Below are positions 9,637 through 19,070 of a stretch of DNA of 64,000 nucleotides, piece by piece. The notes beneath the pieces were generated by a model. The model ran no database searches, was not told where the DNA came from, and worked only from the letters and a program-made list of their open reading frames with translations. The translations under genes and the position numbers were made by a program. The stretch covers positions 248,001 to 312,000 of the forward strand of contig NZ_NOIS01000001.1 in NCBI RefSeq assembly GCF_004137765.1, read 5' to 3'. The stretch's first letter is position 1. Every line of letters starts with the position of its first letter. This DNA comes from Rothia uropygialis (GTDB lineage: Bacteria > Actinomycetota > Actinomycetes > Actinomycetales > Micrococcaceae).

Positions 9637-9803
9637 CCAAGCCGAGAGGGAGCGCGACGGTACAGTTCGCAAACCGGTAGCGTGGTCCGGGAACCCCTGG
9701 TGGAGAGAGGCGTATCTCACCGTGTCTGTGGATACGTGACGAGCCGTCTCATTTCCTCGGCTATTGTGGGGGCGTATCCACCAGATCGGACACAAGGAGC
9801 GAC

Positions 9804-12653
9804 GTGCCAACACAGGCCAAGGGCAAGACGACCGGTAAGAGTCTCCTCATTGTGGAGTCTCCTTCCAAGGTCAAAACCATCGGAGGTTACCTAGGGGACG
9901 CGTATATCGTCGAGTCCTCAATGGGACACATCCGGGATTTGCCCCAGCCTTCCGAGCTGCCCGCCGAGCTGAAGAAGACTCCGGTCGGCAAATTCGCCGT
10001 GGACATCGATCACGGCTTCGAGCCGTATTACGTAGTCAACCCTGACAAGAAGAAAAAGGTTACCGAGCTCAAACGGTTGCTCAAAGAGTGCGACGCTCTG
10101 TACCTCGCAACCGATGCGGACCGCGAAGGCGAGGCCATCGCCTGGCATCTCCTCGAAGTGCTCAAACCCAAGGTTCCCGTGCACAGGGTGACTTTCCCCG
10201 AGATCACTCGGGAAGCAGTCGAACGCGGATTCGAGAACGTGCGAGACATCGACGATTCTCTCGTGGACGCGCAGGAAACGAGGCGTGTGCTCGATCGCAT
10301 TTATGGTTATGAACTATCGCCAGTGTTGTGGCGCAAAGTTTCCCAGGGACTGTCCGCCGGACGTGTTCAGTCCGTCGCGACCAGGCTCGTCGTCGAGCGG
10401 GAGCGGGAACGGATGAAGTTCCGTTCGGCGCAGTACTGGGATTTGGGCGGCGTTTTCGACACCAAGGCCTCCGAGAGCTTCAAGGCGAAGCTCTCATCCC
10501 TCGACGGGATGAGGGTCGCAACCGGCAAGGATTTCTCCGATTCCGGCGATTTGAAGTCGGCTGCCCGCGCCAAGGTTGCCCACCTCGATGAAAATGCGGC
10601 CCGCGGGTTGGTTTCCGCATTGGAAGGCTCGGAATTCTCGGTTTCCTCGGTTGAGACCAAACCGTATACCCGCCGCCCGGCCGCGCCGTTCACGACGTCG
10701 ACCCTTCAGCAGGAAGCGGCCCGCAAGCTCCGTTTCTCTTCGCGGTCCACGATGCAGGTTGCCCAACGCCTGTACGAGAACGGGCACATCACATATATGC
10801 GTACCGACTCGGTAGCATTGTCCGATCAGGCGATCAATGCGGCGCGCAATCAGGCCACCGAACTCTACGGCTCAGAATACGTACCGTCGAAGCCGCGCCT
10901 GTACGCCTCCAAATCGAAGAACGCCCAAGAGGCGCACGAGGCCATTCGACCGGCAGGGGACTCCTTCCGCACCCCGTCGGCGGTCAAGTCCAAGCTTTCA
11001 CCGGACGAGTTCAAGCTCTACGAGCTGATCTGGAAACGGACCGTCGCATCTCAGATGGAGGATGCCAAGGGACAGACGGCTTCCATCAAGCTCGAAGCGC
11101 AGACCAGCGACTCGCGCACGGTGGAATTCTCCGCCTCCGGTACGGTCATCACCTTCCGTGGCTTCATGGCCGCCTACGAGGAAGGCAAGGATGCAGCCCG
11201 AGACGCAGACGATGCGAAGGACGGCGACGACAAACGCCTGCCCAAACTGGCCGAGGGCGACGTGCTGACCGGCCGCGATATCGAGGCCAACGGACACGAG
11301 ACCTCTCCTCCTCCCCGATACACAGAAGCGTCCCTGGTCAAGGCCATGGACGAGCTGGGAATCGGTCGGCCCTCGACTTATGCCGCTGTGATCTCGACGA
11401 TCATGGACCGCGGTTACGTGAACAACCGCTCGGGTTCCTTGGTGCCATCGTGGACGGCGTTCTCCGTGGTGCGACTCCTCGAAGAACATTTCTCGCGTTA
11501 CGTGGACTACGAATTCACGGCCGAGATGGAAGACGATCTGGACAGAATCGCCCGGGGCGAGGAACAAAGGGTCGATTGGCTCACGGGTTTCTATTTCGGC
11601 AATGACGCTGAAAGCGGTCTCAAGCCGATCGTGGAGAATCTCGGAGAGATCGACGCCCGTGCGGTGAACTCAATCGAGATCACCGACGGTGTGACCTTGC
11701 GAGTCGGCCGTTACGGTCCGTATCTGGAGACCGGCGGCACGGTCGATGAAGAGACTGGTGAAGTCACGGATCCGATCCGCGCCAATGTCCCGGCCGATCT
11801 TGCCCCGGACGAACTGACCGCTCAGAAGGCTGCCGAGCTCATCGAACAGGGCAAAGCCGACGGACGTGAGCTGGGAACAGACCCCGAGAACGGACGCACG
11901 ATTTTGGCGAAGGACGGTCGGTTCGGCCCGTACGTCACCGAGGTCGTTCCTGAACTCACCGAGGAAGAGCTGGCGAATCAACCGGTCGAGTACTACAAGA
12001 ACGGCAAGCCGAAGCCGCCGAAGAAACCCAAGAAGGAGAAGCCTCGGACGGCTTCGCTGCTGAAGTCCATGTCTCTTCAGACGGTCACACTCGAGGACGC
12101 GCTCAAATTGCTCTCCCTGCCGCGTGTCGTGGGCAAGGACGAGGAAGGCACGGAAATCACCGCCCAGAACGGCCGGTACGGTCCTTATCTCAAGAAGGGA
12201 ACGGACTCGCGTTCGTTGAGCACGGAGGAGCAGATCTTCTCGATCACCCTCGACGAGGCGCTTGCGATATACGCGCAACCGAAGCAGCGTGGGCGCGCAG
12301 CCGCCAAGCCGCCTTTGGCCGAGTTGGGCAAGGATCCGAGCAACGACAAGCCGATCGTGATCAAGGACGGACGGTTCGGGCCGTATGTAACGGACGGGGA
12401 GACCAATGTGACGGTTCCCCGATCGGAGACCATCGAGTCCATGACACATACGCGAGCCGTCGAACTGCTCGCCGAGAAGCGAGCCAAGGGCCCGGCGAAA
12501 AAATCCACCGCCAAGAAATCGACCGCCAAGAAGTCGACGTCGAAAAAAGCTCCGGCTGCCAAGAAAACGACGGCGACCAAGAAGACTTCCGCGGCGAAGA
12601 AGTCGACGTCCTCCCGTTCAGGGTCCAAGACGGCGAAAACAGAGGAGAGCTGA
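9804..12653 (+). CDS. topA: DNA topoisomerase I (type IA)
   Basis: 949 residues from GTG 9804, with AAGGAG about 8 bases upstream. The N-terminal Toprim domain starts LLIVESPSKVKTI and has ATDADREGEAIAWHL near residue 105. The active-site tyrosine is Y331 in ITYMRTDS. Four C-terminal GR[YF]GPY repeats replace the zinc fingers of the E. coli enzyme, as in actinobacteria. The tail (~900-949) is a Lys-rich array of KKSTA-type repeats, known in mycobacterial and streptomycete TopA to raise processivity. It relaxes negative supercoils and is normally essential. The following gene starts 1 base after its stop. Confidence 0.98.
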   Translation: MPTQAKGKTTGKSLLIVESPSKVKTIGGYLGDAYIVESSMGHIRDLPQPSELPAELKKTPVGKFAVDIDHGFEPYYVVNPDKKKKVTELKRLLKECDALYLATDADREGEAIAWHLLEVLKPKVPVHRVTFPEITREAVERGFENVRDIDDSLVDAQETRRVLDRIYGYELSPVLWRKVSQGLSAGRVQSVATRLVVERERERMKFRSAQYWDLGGVFDTKASESFKAKLSSLDGMRVATGKDFSDSGDLKSAARAKVAHLDENAARGLVSALEGSEFSVSSVETKPYTRRPAAPFTTSTLQQEAARKLRFSSRSTMQVAQRLYENGHITYMRTDSVALSDQAINAARNQATELYGSEYVPSKPRLYASKSKNAQEAHEAIRPAGDSFRTPSAVKSKLSPDEFKLYELIWKRTVASQMEDAKGQTASIKLEAQTSDSRTVEFSASGTVITFRGFMAAYEEGKDAARDADDAKDGDDKRLPKLAEGDVLTGRDIEANGHETSPPPRYTEASLVKAMDELGIGRPSTYAAVISTIMDRGYVNNRSGSLVPSWTAFSVVRLLEEHFSRYVDYEFTAEMEDDLDRIARGEEQRVDWLTGFYFGNDAESGLKPIVENLGEIDARAVNSIEITDGVTLRVGRYGPYLETGGTVDEETGEVTDPIRANVPADLAPDELTAQKAAELIEQGKADGRELGTDPENGRTILAKDGRFGPYVTEVVPELTEEELANQPVEYYKNGKPKPPKKPKKEKPRTASLLKSMSLQTVTLEDALKLLSLPRVVGKDEEGTEITAQNGRYGPYLKKGTDSRSLSTEEQIFSITLDEALAIYAQPKQRGRAAAKPPLAELGKDPSNDKPIVIKDGRFGPYVTDGETNVTVPRSETIESMTHTRAVELLAEKRAKGPAKKSTAKKSTAKKSTSKKAPAAKKTTATKKTSAAKKSTSSRSGSKTAKTEES

Positions 12654-12654
12654 G

Positions 12655-13638
12655 GTGAGGCTCTCGGTTCTCGACGTCGGGTCGAATACGGTTCATCTGC
12701 TCCTGCTCGATGTACGCCCGGGTTCACGTCCAGAACCGTACGCGTCCCACAAAATGCCGCTTCAGCTGGTCCAGTACTTGGATCAGAATGGCGATATCTC
12801 CGACGCAGGACGCGACGCTCTGACGAAATTCGTCACCGAGGCGCGTGATTTCGCTGCCGACCACGACGCCGAGGACCTCTTGGCGTTCGCGACATCCGCC
12901 ATCCGAGAAGCCGGCAACGGTGGAGAAGTCCTGGACCATGTGAAGTCCTCGACCGGGGTCAACCTCACGGAGATTTCCGGTGACCAGGAAGCCGCGATCA
13001 CTTACTTCGCGGTGCGTCGTTGGCAGGGGTGGGGTGCCGGCAGGATCCTCGACTTGGACATCGGTGGAGGGTCCTTCGAAATGGCCCTCGGCATCGATGC
13101 CTTGCCGGATGTCGCGGTGTCCACCCCGCTTGGTGCTGGTCGCTTGACTCGACAATTCATTCATCATGATTTGGCAAAACCCAAAGAGATCAAAGCGTTG
13201 CGCAAACACGTCAAGGAGACGCTCAAGCCGGCCGTGGAGACGGTTAAGAACGCCGGTTCTCCGAATATGGTCGTGGGCACATCCAAGACCTTCAGATCGC
13301 TGGCCCGTATCTGCGGCGCCGCACCCTATGCGGCCGGCCCGTACGTCAAACGCGAATTCCATCTCGAAGACCTTCGTCTGTGGACCAGGCGGATGGAAGC
13401 CATGACGCCCCGCGAACGATCCGATCTGCCTGGAGTCTCGTCCAAGCGCGCAGCCCAAATCCTGGCGGGCGGAATCGTCGCGGAGACGGCATTGGACATG
13501 TACGGGATCAACACCATGCGTTCGGTTCCCTGGGCACTGCGAGAAGGCCTGATCCTGCGACGAATGGACCGACTCAATTCCCAAGATTCGGCGGCTATGG
13601 TTGACCCGAAGTCATTGACGCCGAACAAAAAGGAGTAG
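12655..13638 (+). CDS. Ppx/GppA family exopolyphosphatase-like phosphatase
   Basis: 327 residues from GTG 12655, directly after topA. ASKHA-fold motifs are visible: LDVGSNTVHLLLLD at the N-terminus (phosphate 1), EDLLAFATSAIREA near 75 and DIGGGSFEMALG near 140 (phosphate 2). Homologues hydrolyse polyphosphate or the pppGpp gamma phosphate; the two activities cannot be separated by sequence. At about 330 residues it is the short actinobacterial type without the C-terminal HD domain of E. coli Ppx. The next gene starts 5 bases downstream. Confidence 0.88.
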   Translation: MRLSVLDVGSNTVHLLLLDVRPGSRPEPYASHKMPLQLVQYLDQNGDISDAGRDALTKFVTEARDFAADHDAEDLLAFATSAIREAGNGGEVLDHVKSSTGVNLTEISGDQEAAITYFAVRRWQGWGAGRILDLDIGGGSFEMALGIDALPDVAVSTPLGAGRLTRQFIHHDLAKPKEIKALRKHVKETLKPAVETVKNAGSPNMVVGTSKTFRSLARICGAAPYAAGPYVKREFHLEDLRLWTRRMEAMTPRERSDLPGVSSKRAAQILAGGIVAETALDMYGINTMRSVPWALREGLILRRMDRLNSQDSAAMVDPKSLTPNKKE

Positions 13639-13643
13639 GTGCC

Positions 13644-14471
13644 GTGGAGGAATCGGTTTCCGGTCAGGCCATGAACGGTGCGATGAAGCTGCCTCAGCGA
13701 CCCGTGGCCCTGTCGACATCATCGGTCTTTCCATTGGGGGTCAAAGACACTTTCGCGATCGCCCGGGACCTGGGATACGACTCCGTGGAGATCATGATTA
13801 CCGGCAATCCCTTGAGCCGTGATCCCGACGAACTCCTCGATTACGTGCAGGAATACCAATTGCCCATCTCGGCAATCCACGCGCCCACACTTTTGCTGAC
13901 GCAACACGTCTGGGGCGACGCGTGGAACAAGATTCGTCTCGCCGCGAAGATGGTCAGGCGCGTTGGCGCGGACGTCATGGTGGCCCATCCGCCGTTCGTC
14001 TGGCAGAGGAGATACGCCAAGGGTTTCCCGGAGGGAGTACGTCGCATTTCGGACAGCGAGGGCGTGAAAATCGCGGTCGAAAATATGTATCCGTGGCGCT
14101 TCGCGGGACGAGAAGTTCTGATGTACGCCCCGCACTGGTCCCCTCTCGGACAGAACTACGAGTGGGTGACCTGGGACTTCTCCCACGCCGCGGCGTCTGG
14201 AACGGATTCGCTGGAAGCTATTCGAATGCTGGGTGACCGCTTGGGGCACGTGCACCTGACCGATGGATCCGGCAAATCGGTGATGGACGAACACGCCCGA
14301 CCCGGCCATGGGACTCAACCTGTCGCCCAGACCCTGCATCACTTGGTCGAGACCGGCTGGGAAGGTGTAGTCGCGGTCGAGGTTTCCACGCGTAAAGCCA
14401 AAAATGCCGGTGAGCGAGACGAATGGTTGTCTGAAACCCTCGAATTCGCTCACCGGCACTTGGGGAAGTAG
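13644..14471 (+). CDS. Sugar phosphate isomerase/epimerase (AP endonuclease 2-like TIM barrel)
   Basis: 275 residues from GTG 13644, preceded by AAGGAG. The TIM-barrel features of this superfamily are present: GYDSVEIMI (strand 2), SAIHAPTLLL, VAVENMYPWRF (the metal-ligand Glu strand), TWDFSHAAA and LGHVHLTDGSG. Family members are metal-dependent isomerases, epimerases or endonuclease-like enzymes; no substrate can be assigned. Tight spacing suggests co-transcription with the ppx-like gene. Confidence 0.85.
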   Translation: MEESVSGQAMNGAMKLPQRPVALSTSSVFPLGVKDTFAIARDLGYDSVEIMITGNPLSRDPDELLDYVQEYQLPISAIHAPTLLLTQHVWGDAWNKIRLAAKMVRRVGADVMVAHPPFVWQRRYAKGFPEGVRRISDSEGVKIAVENMYPWRFAGREVLMYAPHWSPLGQNYEWVTWDFSHAAASGTDSLEAIRMLGDRLGHVHLTDGSGKSVMDEHARPGHGTQPVAQTLHHLVETGWEGVVAVEVSTRKAKNAGERDEWLSETLEFAHRHLGK

Positions 14472-14648
14472 GGGTCCTCACCCCTGAAATCCGCTTATCA
14501 CTCGCACCTATGAGGTACTGACAACGTTAAACGCCTCGGATGTGCACCGACTTGGTTGCGTCTCAAGGTCCCCTGGGAATGAAAGTCTGTGGCGCGCTTC
14601 GCTAACGTAGAGGAAGAACGAACGACCGCAACCTCACAGGAGGACCAA

Positions 14649-15500
14649 ATGTCCGAGCCCATCATCGCCTTCTTGGGAACAGGATCCATGAACGGCTCAA
14701 TCATGTCCGGGTTGCTCGCCGGTGGCACCGACCCGAAGCGGGTCCGTGCGACCACCCGTTCCGCCGAGAGCGCTCGCAAGCTCGAGGATTCTCTTCCGGA
14801 AGATCAGAGGGCAGTCGCCATCTACTCGGGTGAGGACAGCGATTCCGCCAACCTCGACGCCGTCGAGAACGCCGACGTCGTCCTGCTCGGCGTCAAGCCG
14901 AAGGGCATTCTGGATCTGGCGGCCGAAATCAAGGACGCCCTCAAAGACGAGGCCTTGGTCATCTCCGTCGCGGGAGGCATCGACCTGTCGATGCTGGAAG
15001 GCCAGTTGCGAGATGGCCAGCCGGTCATCCGCTCCATGCCGAACACCCCTTCTCGTGTGGGACGCGGTGTGATCGCCCTCGCCCCCGGCACACACTGCAC
15101 CGCGGAGCAGCTCAATCTGGCCCACGAAGTTCTCAAGAACTCCGGAACCGTGATCGACGTCGAGGAAGACCAGATCGACGCGGTCACCGGCGTCTCGGGT
15201 TCCGGTCCGGCTTACGCCTTCTTCCTCGCCGAAGCGATGCAGAAGGCCGGTGAGGCGATGGGTCTCGACGCGGAAACCGCTCGACTCCTCGCCAAGGAGA
15301 CGGTCTCCGGTGCCGGTGAATTGCTTCATGCCGACGATGCCGACCCCGAAGTGCTCCGCAAGGCAGTGTGCAGCCCCAACGGAACCACGGAGCGCGCCAT
15401 CGATGTCTTCGCGCAGGGAGGACTGATCGAGTTGACGGAGAAGGCCGCAAAGGCCTCGGCACACCGAAACGCCGAAATGGTTGAGGAGTTCCGTCGATGA
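14649..15500 (+). CDS. proC: Pyrroline-5-carboxylate reductase
   Basis: 283 residues from ATG 14649, with AGGAGGA at 14638-14644. The N-terminal Rossmann domain shows IAFLGTGSMNGSIMSGLL. The C-terminal dimerisation domain carries the proline-binding signature near residues 178-190 (DAVTGVSGSGPAYAFFLAEA) and ends with KASAHRNAEMVEEF. It reduces pyrroline-5-carboxylate to proline with NAD(P)H in the cytoplasm. A 177-base gap upstream probably holds its own promoter. Confidence 0.96.
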   Translation: MSEPIIAFLGTGSMNGSIMSGLLAGGTDPKRVRATTRSAESARKLEDSLPEDQRAVAIYSGEDSDSANLDAVENADVVLLGVKPKGILDLAAEIKDALKDEALVISVAGGIDLSMLEGQLRDGQPVIRSMPNTPSRVGRGVIALAPGTHCTAEQLNLAHEVLKNSGTVIDVEEDQIDAVTGVSGSGPAYAFFLAEAMQKAGEAMGLDAETARLLAKETVSGAGELLHADDADPEVLRKAVCSPNGTTERAIDVFAQGGLIELTEKAAKASAHRNAEMVEEFRR

Positions 15501-15570
15501 CCTCTTCCGCGTTCTGATGCCCAGGCCGCCTTGGTCTCACGGGCCGGGGCGGCGTGGATCGAACGGGAAG

Positions 15571-16239
15571 CTAAGGGCGAGCCGCGAAGCGTTCGATCAA
15601 ATCGACTTGGCCCGAGACGATCAGCACATCTCGCGATGTGACTTTGGTGCGTGCCGTCGCATACGTGAATTCCTCGCCGGGCGATTTCACGCCGACAATG
15701 GTCACCCCGTAACGGTTCCGGACATCCGATTCCTGGAGCGTGAATCCGTGGGTTTCCTTGGGTGGGTACATTTTGACGATCGCGAAATCGTCGTCGAATT
15801 CGATGTAATCCAGCAAGCGGCCGGACACGAGGTGTGCGGTACGCCGACCCGCGTCGGCTTCGGGGAAAATCACGTAGTGGGCTCCGATCCGGGAGAGGAT
15901 CTTGCCGTGAGCCGGGGTGATGGCCTTGGCCCAGATTCTTTCTATACCGAGGTCCACCAGGTTCGCAGTAATGAGAACGCTCGACTCGATCGAGGTTCCT
16001 ACACCCACGACGGCCGAGGTGAAGTCGCCGGCTCCGACCTGACGCAGAGCATCGATGTCCGAGGCGTCCGCCTGGATCACGTGGGTAAGAAGTCCGGACC
16101 AGCGCTGGACCATATCCGGGTCCCGCTCGATGGCCAGAACCTCTTTGTTCTGACGCCTGAGCTGCTGCGCCGTAGCGGCGCCGAAACGTCCCAGCCCGAT
16201 GACCAGAACCGGGGCGTTGTGAGGTGAACGATCAGCCAA
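15571..16239 (-). CDS. TrkA-type potassium channel regulatory subunit (RCK domain)
   Basis: 222 residues. The N-terminal TrkA_N Rossmann domain begins near residue 11 with VLVIGLGRFGAATAQQL, and the C-terminal TrkA_C domain is near 140-220 (GFTLQESDVRNRYGVTIVGV). It is the cytoplasmic nucleotide-gated ring of a Ktr/Trk potassium transporter. Its start overlaps the end of the TrkH-type pore gene by 8 bases, so the pore and its regulator are translated together. It converges with proC. Confidence 0.92.
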   Translation of the reverse strand: MADRSPHNAPVLVIGLGRFGAATAQQLRRQNKEVLAIERDPDMVQRWSGLLTHVIQADASDIDALRQVGAGDFTSAVVGVGTSIESSVLITANLVDLGIERIWAKAITPAHGKILSRIGAHYVIFPEADAGRRTAHLVSGRLLDYIEFDDDFAIVKMYPPKETHGFTLQESDVRNRYGVTIVGVKSPGEEFTYATARTKVTSRDVLIVSGQVDLIERFAARP

Positions 16240-17641
16240 TGATGGGCCTCTCTTCCGGATACTTGTACAGACGGCTGCGAGTCCTCAGCGCCAAACCCGT
16301 GGCCACGGTAATGGTTCCGAGACGGCCGATGAACATCAGGATGGACAGAACGTACAATCCCGCGGCCGGTAACTCCGAGGACAATCCTACGGACAGACCG
16401 CATGTTGCGTAGGCAGAGATGACCTCGAAGAGGATCTCGTCCAGCGGATGATCCGAGATCAGCATCAGGGCCGCCGTGCCGAGCATGACGATCGTCGCGC
16501 TCATCATGACCACCGAAATGGCAATACGCAGAACCGTATCGGGAATAGTGCGACGGAAGGCGATCACATGCTGGTCTCCTCGTGCTTCGGCGACGATCGC
16601 GATGAAAATGACGGCCATTGTGGTGATCTTGACGCCGCCTGCGGTCGAACCCGACCCGCCTCCGACGAACATCAACAGGTCGCTGAGGAGTTTGGTGATC
16701 GAGTGCGTCTGGTCCATGTCGACGAGGTTGAATCCGCCCGAACGCGTCATGACCGAGGCAAAGAACGAGTGAAGGAGGCGTTCGCCGACGCCTTCGTTGC
16801 CAATGGTGTCCCGGTTGTTCCACTCCGAAGCACCCCAGAGAATCGACCCGAAGACGACGAGCAACAGGGATCCGAAGACCGTGATGCGAGCATTGAGGTT
16901 CCAGTGTCTCAACCGCAGGCCGAACATCCTGACGACGAGGATCACGGGGAATCCGAGGGATCCGACCCAGACGCCCGCGCAGAGCGGAAGAAGAATCCAC
17001 CAGTCGTTGCCGTAGGGTACGAGGCCATCTGTGTGCGGTGTGAAACCGGCGTTGTTGAACGAGGAAATACCGTAGAAGATTCCGTGCCACAGAGCCTGCT
17101 GAAGGTTTTCCCCGAGGGTCATCAGCCTCAGAGTCAGGATGGCGGCAATCGTCGCCTCGATGCTGGCCGACGTCAGGACCACGGTGCGCAGGAGAGATCC
17201 GACCTCTCCGAGCTTCCCTTGCTTGCTCGTAATGCTGAGTCCCTCTTGGGCAAATAGCTTCGTGCGCAGACCCAACTTGCGTCCCAGCGCCATCGACAGC
17301 AAAGACGTCATGGTGAGCGTGCCCAAACCGCCGATCTGAACGCCGAGAAGAATGACGAACTGCCCGAACAGGGTCCACTGGGACGAGGTCGTGAGAGTCG
17401 TCAGGCCCGTGACCGTGACTGCTGACGTCGCCGTGAACGTTGCCTGCTCCAGGGCCGGGGGATGGCCGGATGTGCTCGAGACGGGCAACATGAGCAGAAG
17501 CGAGCACAACACGATCACGAGGAAGAACAACGTGATCGAAATCCGTGCGGGCGTGGTCCCGAAGATTCGGTTGACCAGGTCTTTCACCTGATCCACGGGC
17601 CGGCGAGGCTCCGCGGTCAGGGTCGTGTCCTTGCTCAGCAC
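16232..17641 (-). CDS. TrkH/KtrB-type potassium uptake pore protein
   Basis: 469 residues from GTG 17641, chosen because AGGAG (17647-17651, minus strand) sits 5 bases upstream; longer in-frame starts lack such a site. Four membrane-pore-membrane repeats are visible, with selectivity-loop glycines in SAVTVTGLTT, ISSFNNAGFT, MTRSGGFNL and SAYATCGLSVGLS. It forms the membrane channel through which potassium enters, paired with the TrkA-type gene immediately downstream. It is divergent from acuC. Confidence 0.92.
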   Translation of the reverse strand: MLSKDTTLTAEPRRPVDQVKDLVNRIFGTTPARISITLFFLVIVLCSLLLMLPVSSTSGHPPALEQATFTATSAVTVTGLTTLTTSSQWTLFGQFVILLGVQIGGLGTLTMTSLLSMALGRKLGLRTKLFAQEGLSITSKQGKLGEVGSLLRTVVLTSASIEATIAAILTLRLMTLGENLQQALWHGIFYGISSFNNAGFTPHTDGLVPYGNDWWILLPLCAGVWVGSLGFPVILVVRMFGLRLRHWNLNARITVFGSLLLVVFGSILWGASEWNNRDTIGNEGVGERLLHSFFASVMTRSGGFNLVDMDQTHSITKLLSDLLMFVGGGSGSTAGGVKITTMAVIFIAIVAEARGDQHVIAFRRTIPDTVLRIAISVVMMSATIVMLGTAALMLISDHPLDEILFEVISAYATCGLSVGLSSELPAAGLYVLSILMFIGRLGTITVATGLALRTRSRLYKYPEERPIIG

Positions 17642-17801
17642 GCGAACTCCTGACGACGAATGTTTGACCCTACCTAGCGTAGCGGTAGGCATGATATCTG
17701 GCCGGCTCGAGTACGTGACGTGCCTGCTCCCGTGCCACAATATCCTTGTGACGTCACTTACAAACTTTCAGGAAAGTGGGCAAGGAGCGGACCCGACGGC
17801 G

Positions 17802-18974
17802 ATGGTGACGTGGGATCCCGCCATGATCTCGTATTTCTTCGGCGATTATCATCCCATGAACCCCTGTCGCCTCGATGCGACCGCGCGATTGGCCCAGGAT
17901 CTGGGACTTTTCGACCTCCCTCATCTTCACATCGAAAAACCCGAGATCGCCGATGACGCCGCACTGTTGACTGCTCACTCGCGTGAGTATGTGGACACGG
18001 TCAAGGCAGTCAGCGCGGACCCGGCTCTCAAGGTTCCGGGGAGCGGGCTCGACGGAGAAGAAACGCCCGGGTTCTCGGGCGTCCACGAGGCCGCGGCCAG
18101 GCTCGTGGGCGGGACGCTGCGGTCGGCGTCGGCGGTGATGGCCCAAGAGGTCACGCGCGCCGTCAATTTCGGCGGCGGAATGCACCACGCGCACCGTGAT
18201 CACGCGAGCGGGTTCTGCGTGTACAACGACTGTGCCGTGGGAATTCAGTACCTGCTGGACCACGGCGTCCAGCGTGTTCTCTACATCGACGTGGATGCGC
18301 ACCACGGGGACGGGACCCAGAGCATCTTTTGGGACGACCCGCGCGTGCTGACCATCTCGCTGCATGAAACTGGGATGTCCCTGTTCCCGGGTACGGGCTT
18401 CGCCGCAGAGATCGGGGCCGACGGCCCGGCGACGGGAAGCGCGGTCAACGTGGCCCTGCCGACGACTGTGGCCGATGCCGACTGGCTGCGAGCTTTCCAT
18501 GCGATCGTGCCCCAGCTGGCACGCGCTTTCGACCCCGAAATCATCGTGTCGCAACACGGCTGCGATTCGCATTTCAAGGACGACATGACGCATATGAGGT
18601 TGAGCGTCGATGCCCAGCGTGAAGCGGCCTTGTCGATTGCCGACCTGGCGAATGAGCTCTGCGAAGACCGGTGGATCGCAACCGGCGGCGGCGGATACAA
18701 CTGCCTCGACGCCGTGCCCCGGGCTTGGGCGCACCTGATCGGGATCGTGGCCAATCATCCGGTTGAGACCACGACGCCTACTCCGGAGAGCTGGCGGTCC
18801 TACATCACGGGGAAGTACGGCGTCCGTGCGGCCCATATGATGGGTGACGAGGCTGACATCTGGTGGCGTTCGTGGGAGATCGGGTTCGACCCGGCCGATG
18901 TCCTCGACAGATCGGTCATGGCGACCCGCAAGGAAGTCTTCCCGATCTGGGGACTGGACCCTTGGTTTGACTGA
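17802..18974 (+). CDS. acuC: AcuC-like histone deacetylase family protein
   Basis: About 390 residues from ATG 17802; GTG 17748 is an alternative start adding 18 residues, and neither has an ideally spaced ribosome site. Class I deacetylase motifs are in order: HPMNPCRLD near the N-terminus, GGGMHHAHRDHASGFC (tandem His of the charge relay), YIDVDAHHGDGTQ near 163-172 (zinc ligands), SQHGCDSH and ATGGGGYNC. In Bacillus AcuC deacetylates acetyl-CoA synthetase; here there is no adjacent acsA, so the target protein is inferred only. Confidence 0.9.
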   Translation: MVTWDPAMISYFFGDYHPMNPCRLDATARLAQDLGLFDLPHLHIEKPEIADDAALLTAHSREYVDTVKAVSADPALKVPGSGLDGEETPGFSGVHEAAARLVGGTLRSASAVMAQEVTRAVNFGGGMHHAHRDHASGFCVYNDCAVGIQYLLDHGVQRVLYIDVDAHHGDGTQSIFWDDPRVLTISLHETGMSLFPGTGFAAEIGADGPATGSAVNVALPTTVADADWLRAFHAIVPQLARAFDPEIIVSQHGCDSHFKDDMTHMRLSVDAQREAALSIADLANELCEDRWIATGGGGYNCLDAVPRAWAHLIGIVANHPVETTTPTPESWRSYITGKYGVRAAHMMGDEADIWWRSWEIGFDPADVLDRSVMATRKEVFPIWGLDPWFD

Positions 18975-19029
18975 GGAATCGGCTGTCCCCGAACCGACTC
19001 AAGAGTTCGCAATCGACCGAAGCGGGCGT

Positions 19030-19053
19030 GTATGCATACGTCATAGGGCATAC
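19030..19053. promoter_or_regulatory. Candidate ArsR-type operator: inverted repeat upstream of the ArsR gene
   Basis: GTATGC at 19030-19035 and GCATAC at 19048-19053 form an inverted repeat separated by 12 bases; the first half is also part of the perfect 10-bp palindrome GTATGCATAC (19030-19039). It lies 17 bases before the start codon of a predicted ArsR-family repressor, where autoregulatory operators of such proteins usually sit. The binding role is inferred. Confidence 0.35.
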
Positions 19054-19070
19054 ACCGTTATGGTGGAGGC

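Noticed and set aside
12185-12727. Minus-strand frame with a hydrophobic Phe/Ala/Val-rich stretch that looks like membrane helices
   Set aside because: It is the complement of the Lys-rich KKSTA tail of TopA; AAG/AAA codons read backwards as CTT/TTT give Phe and Leu.
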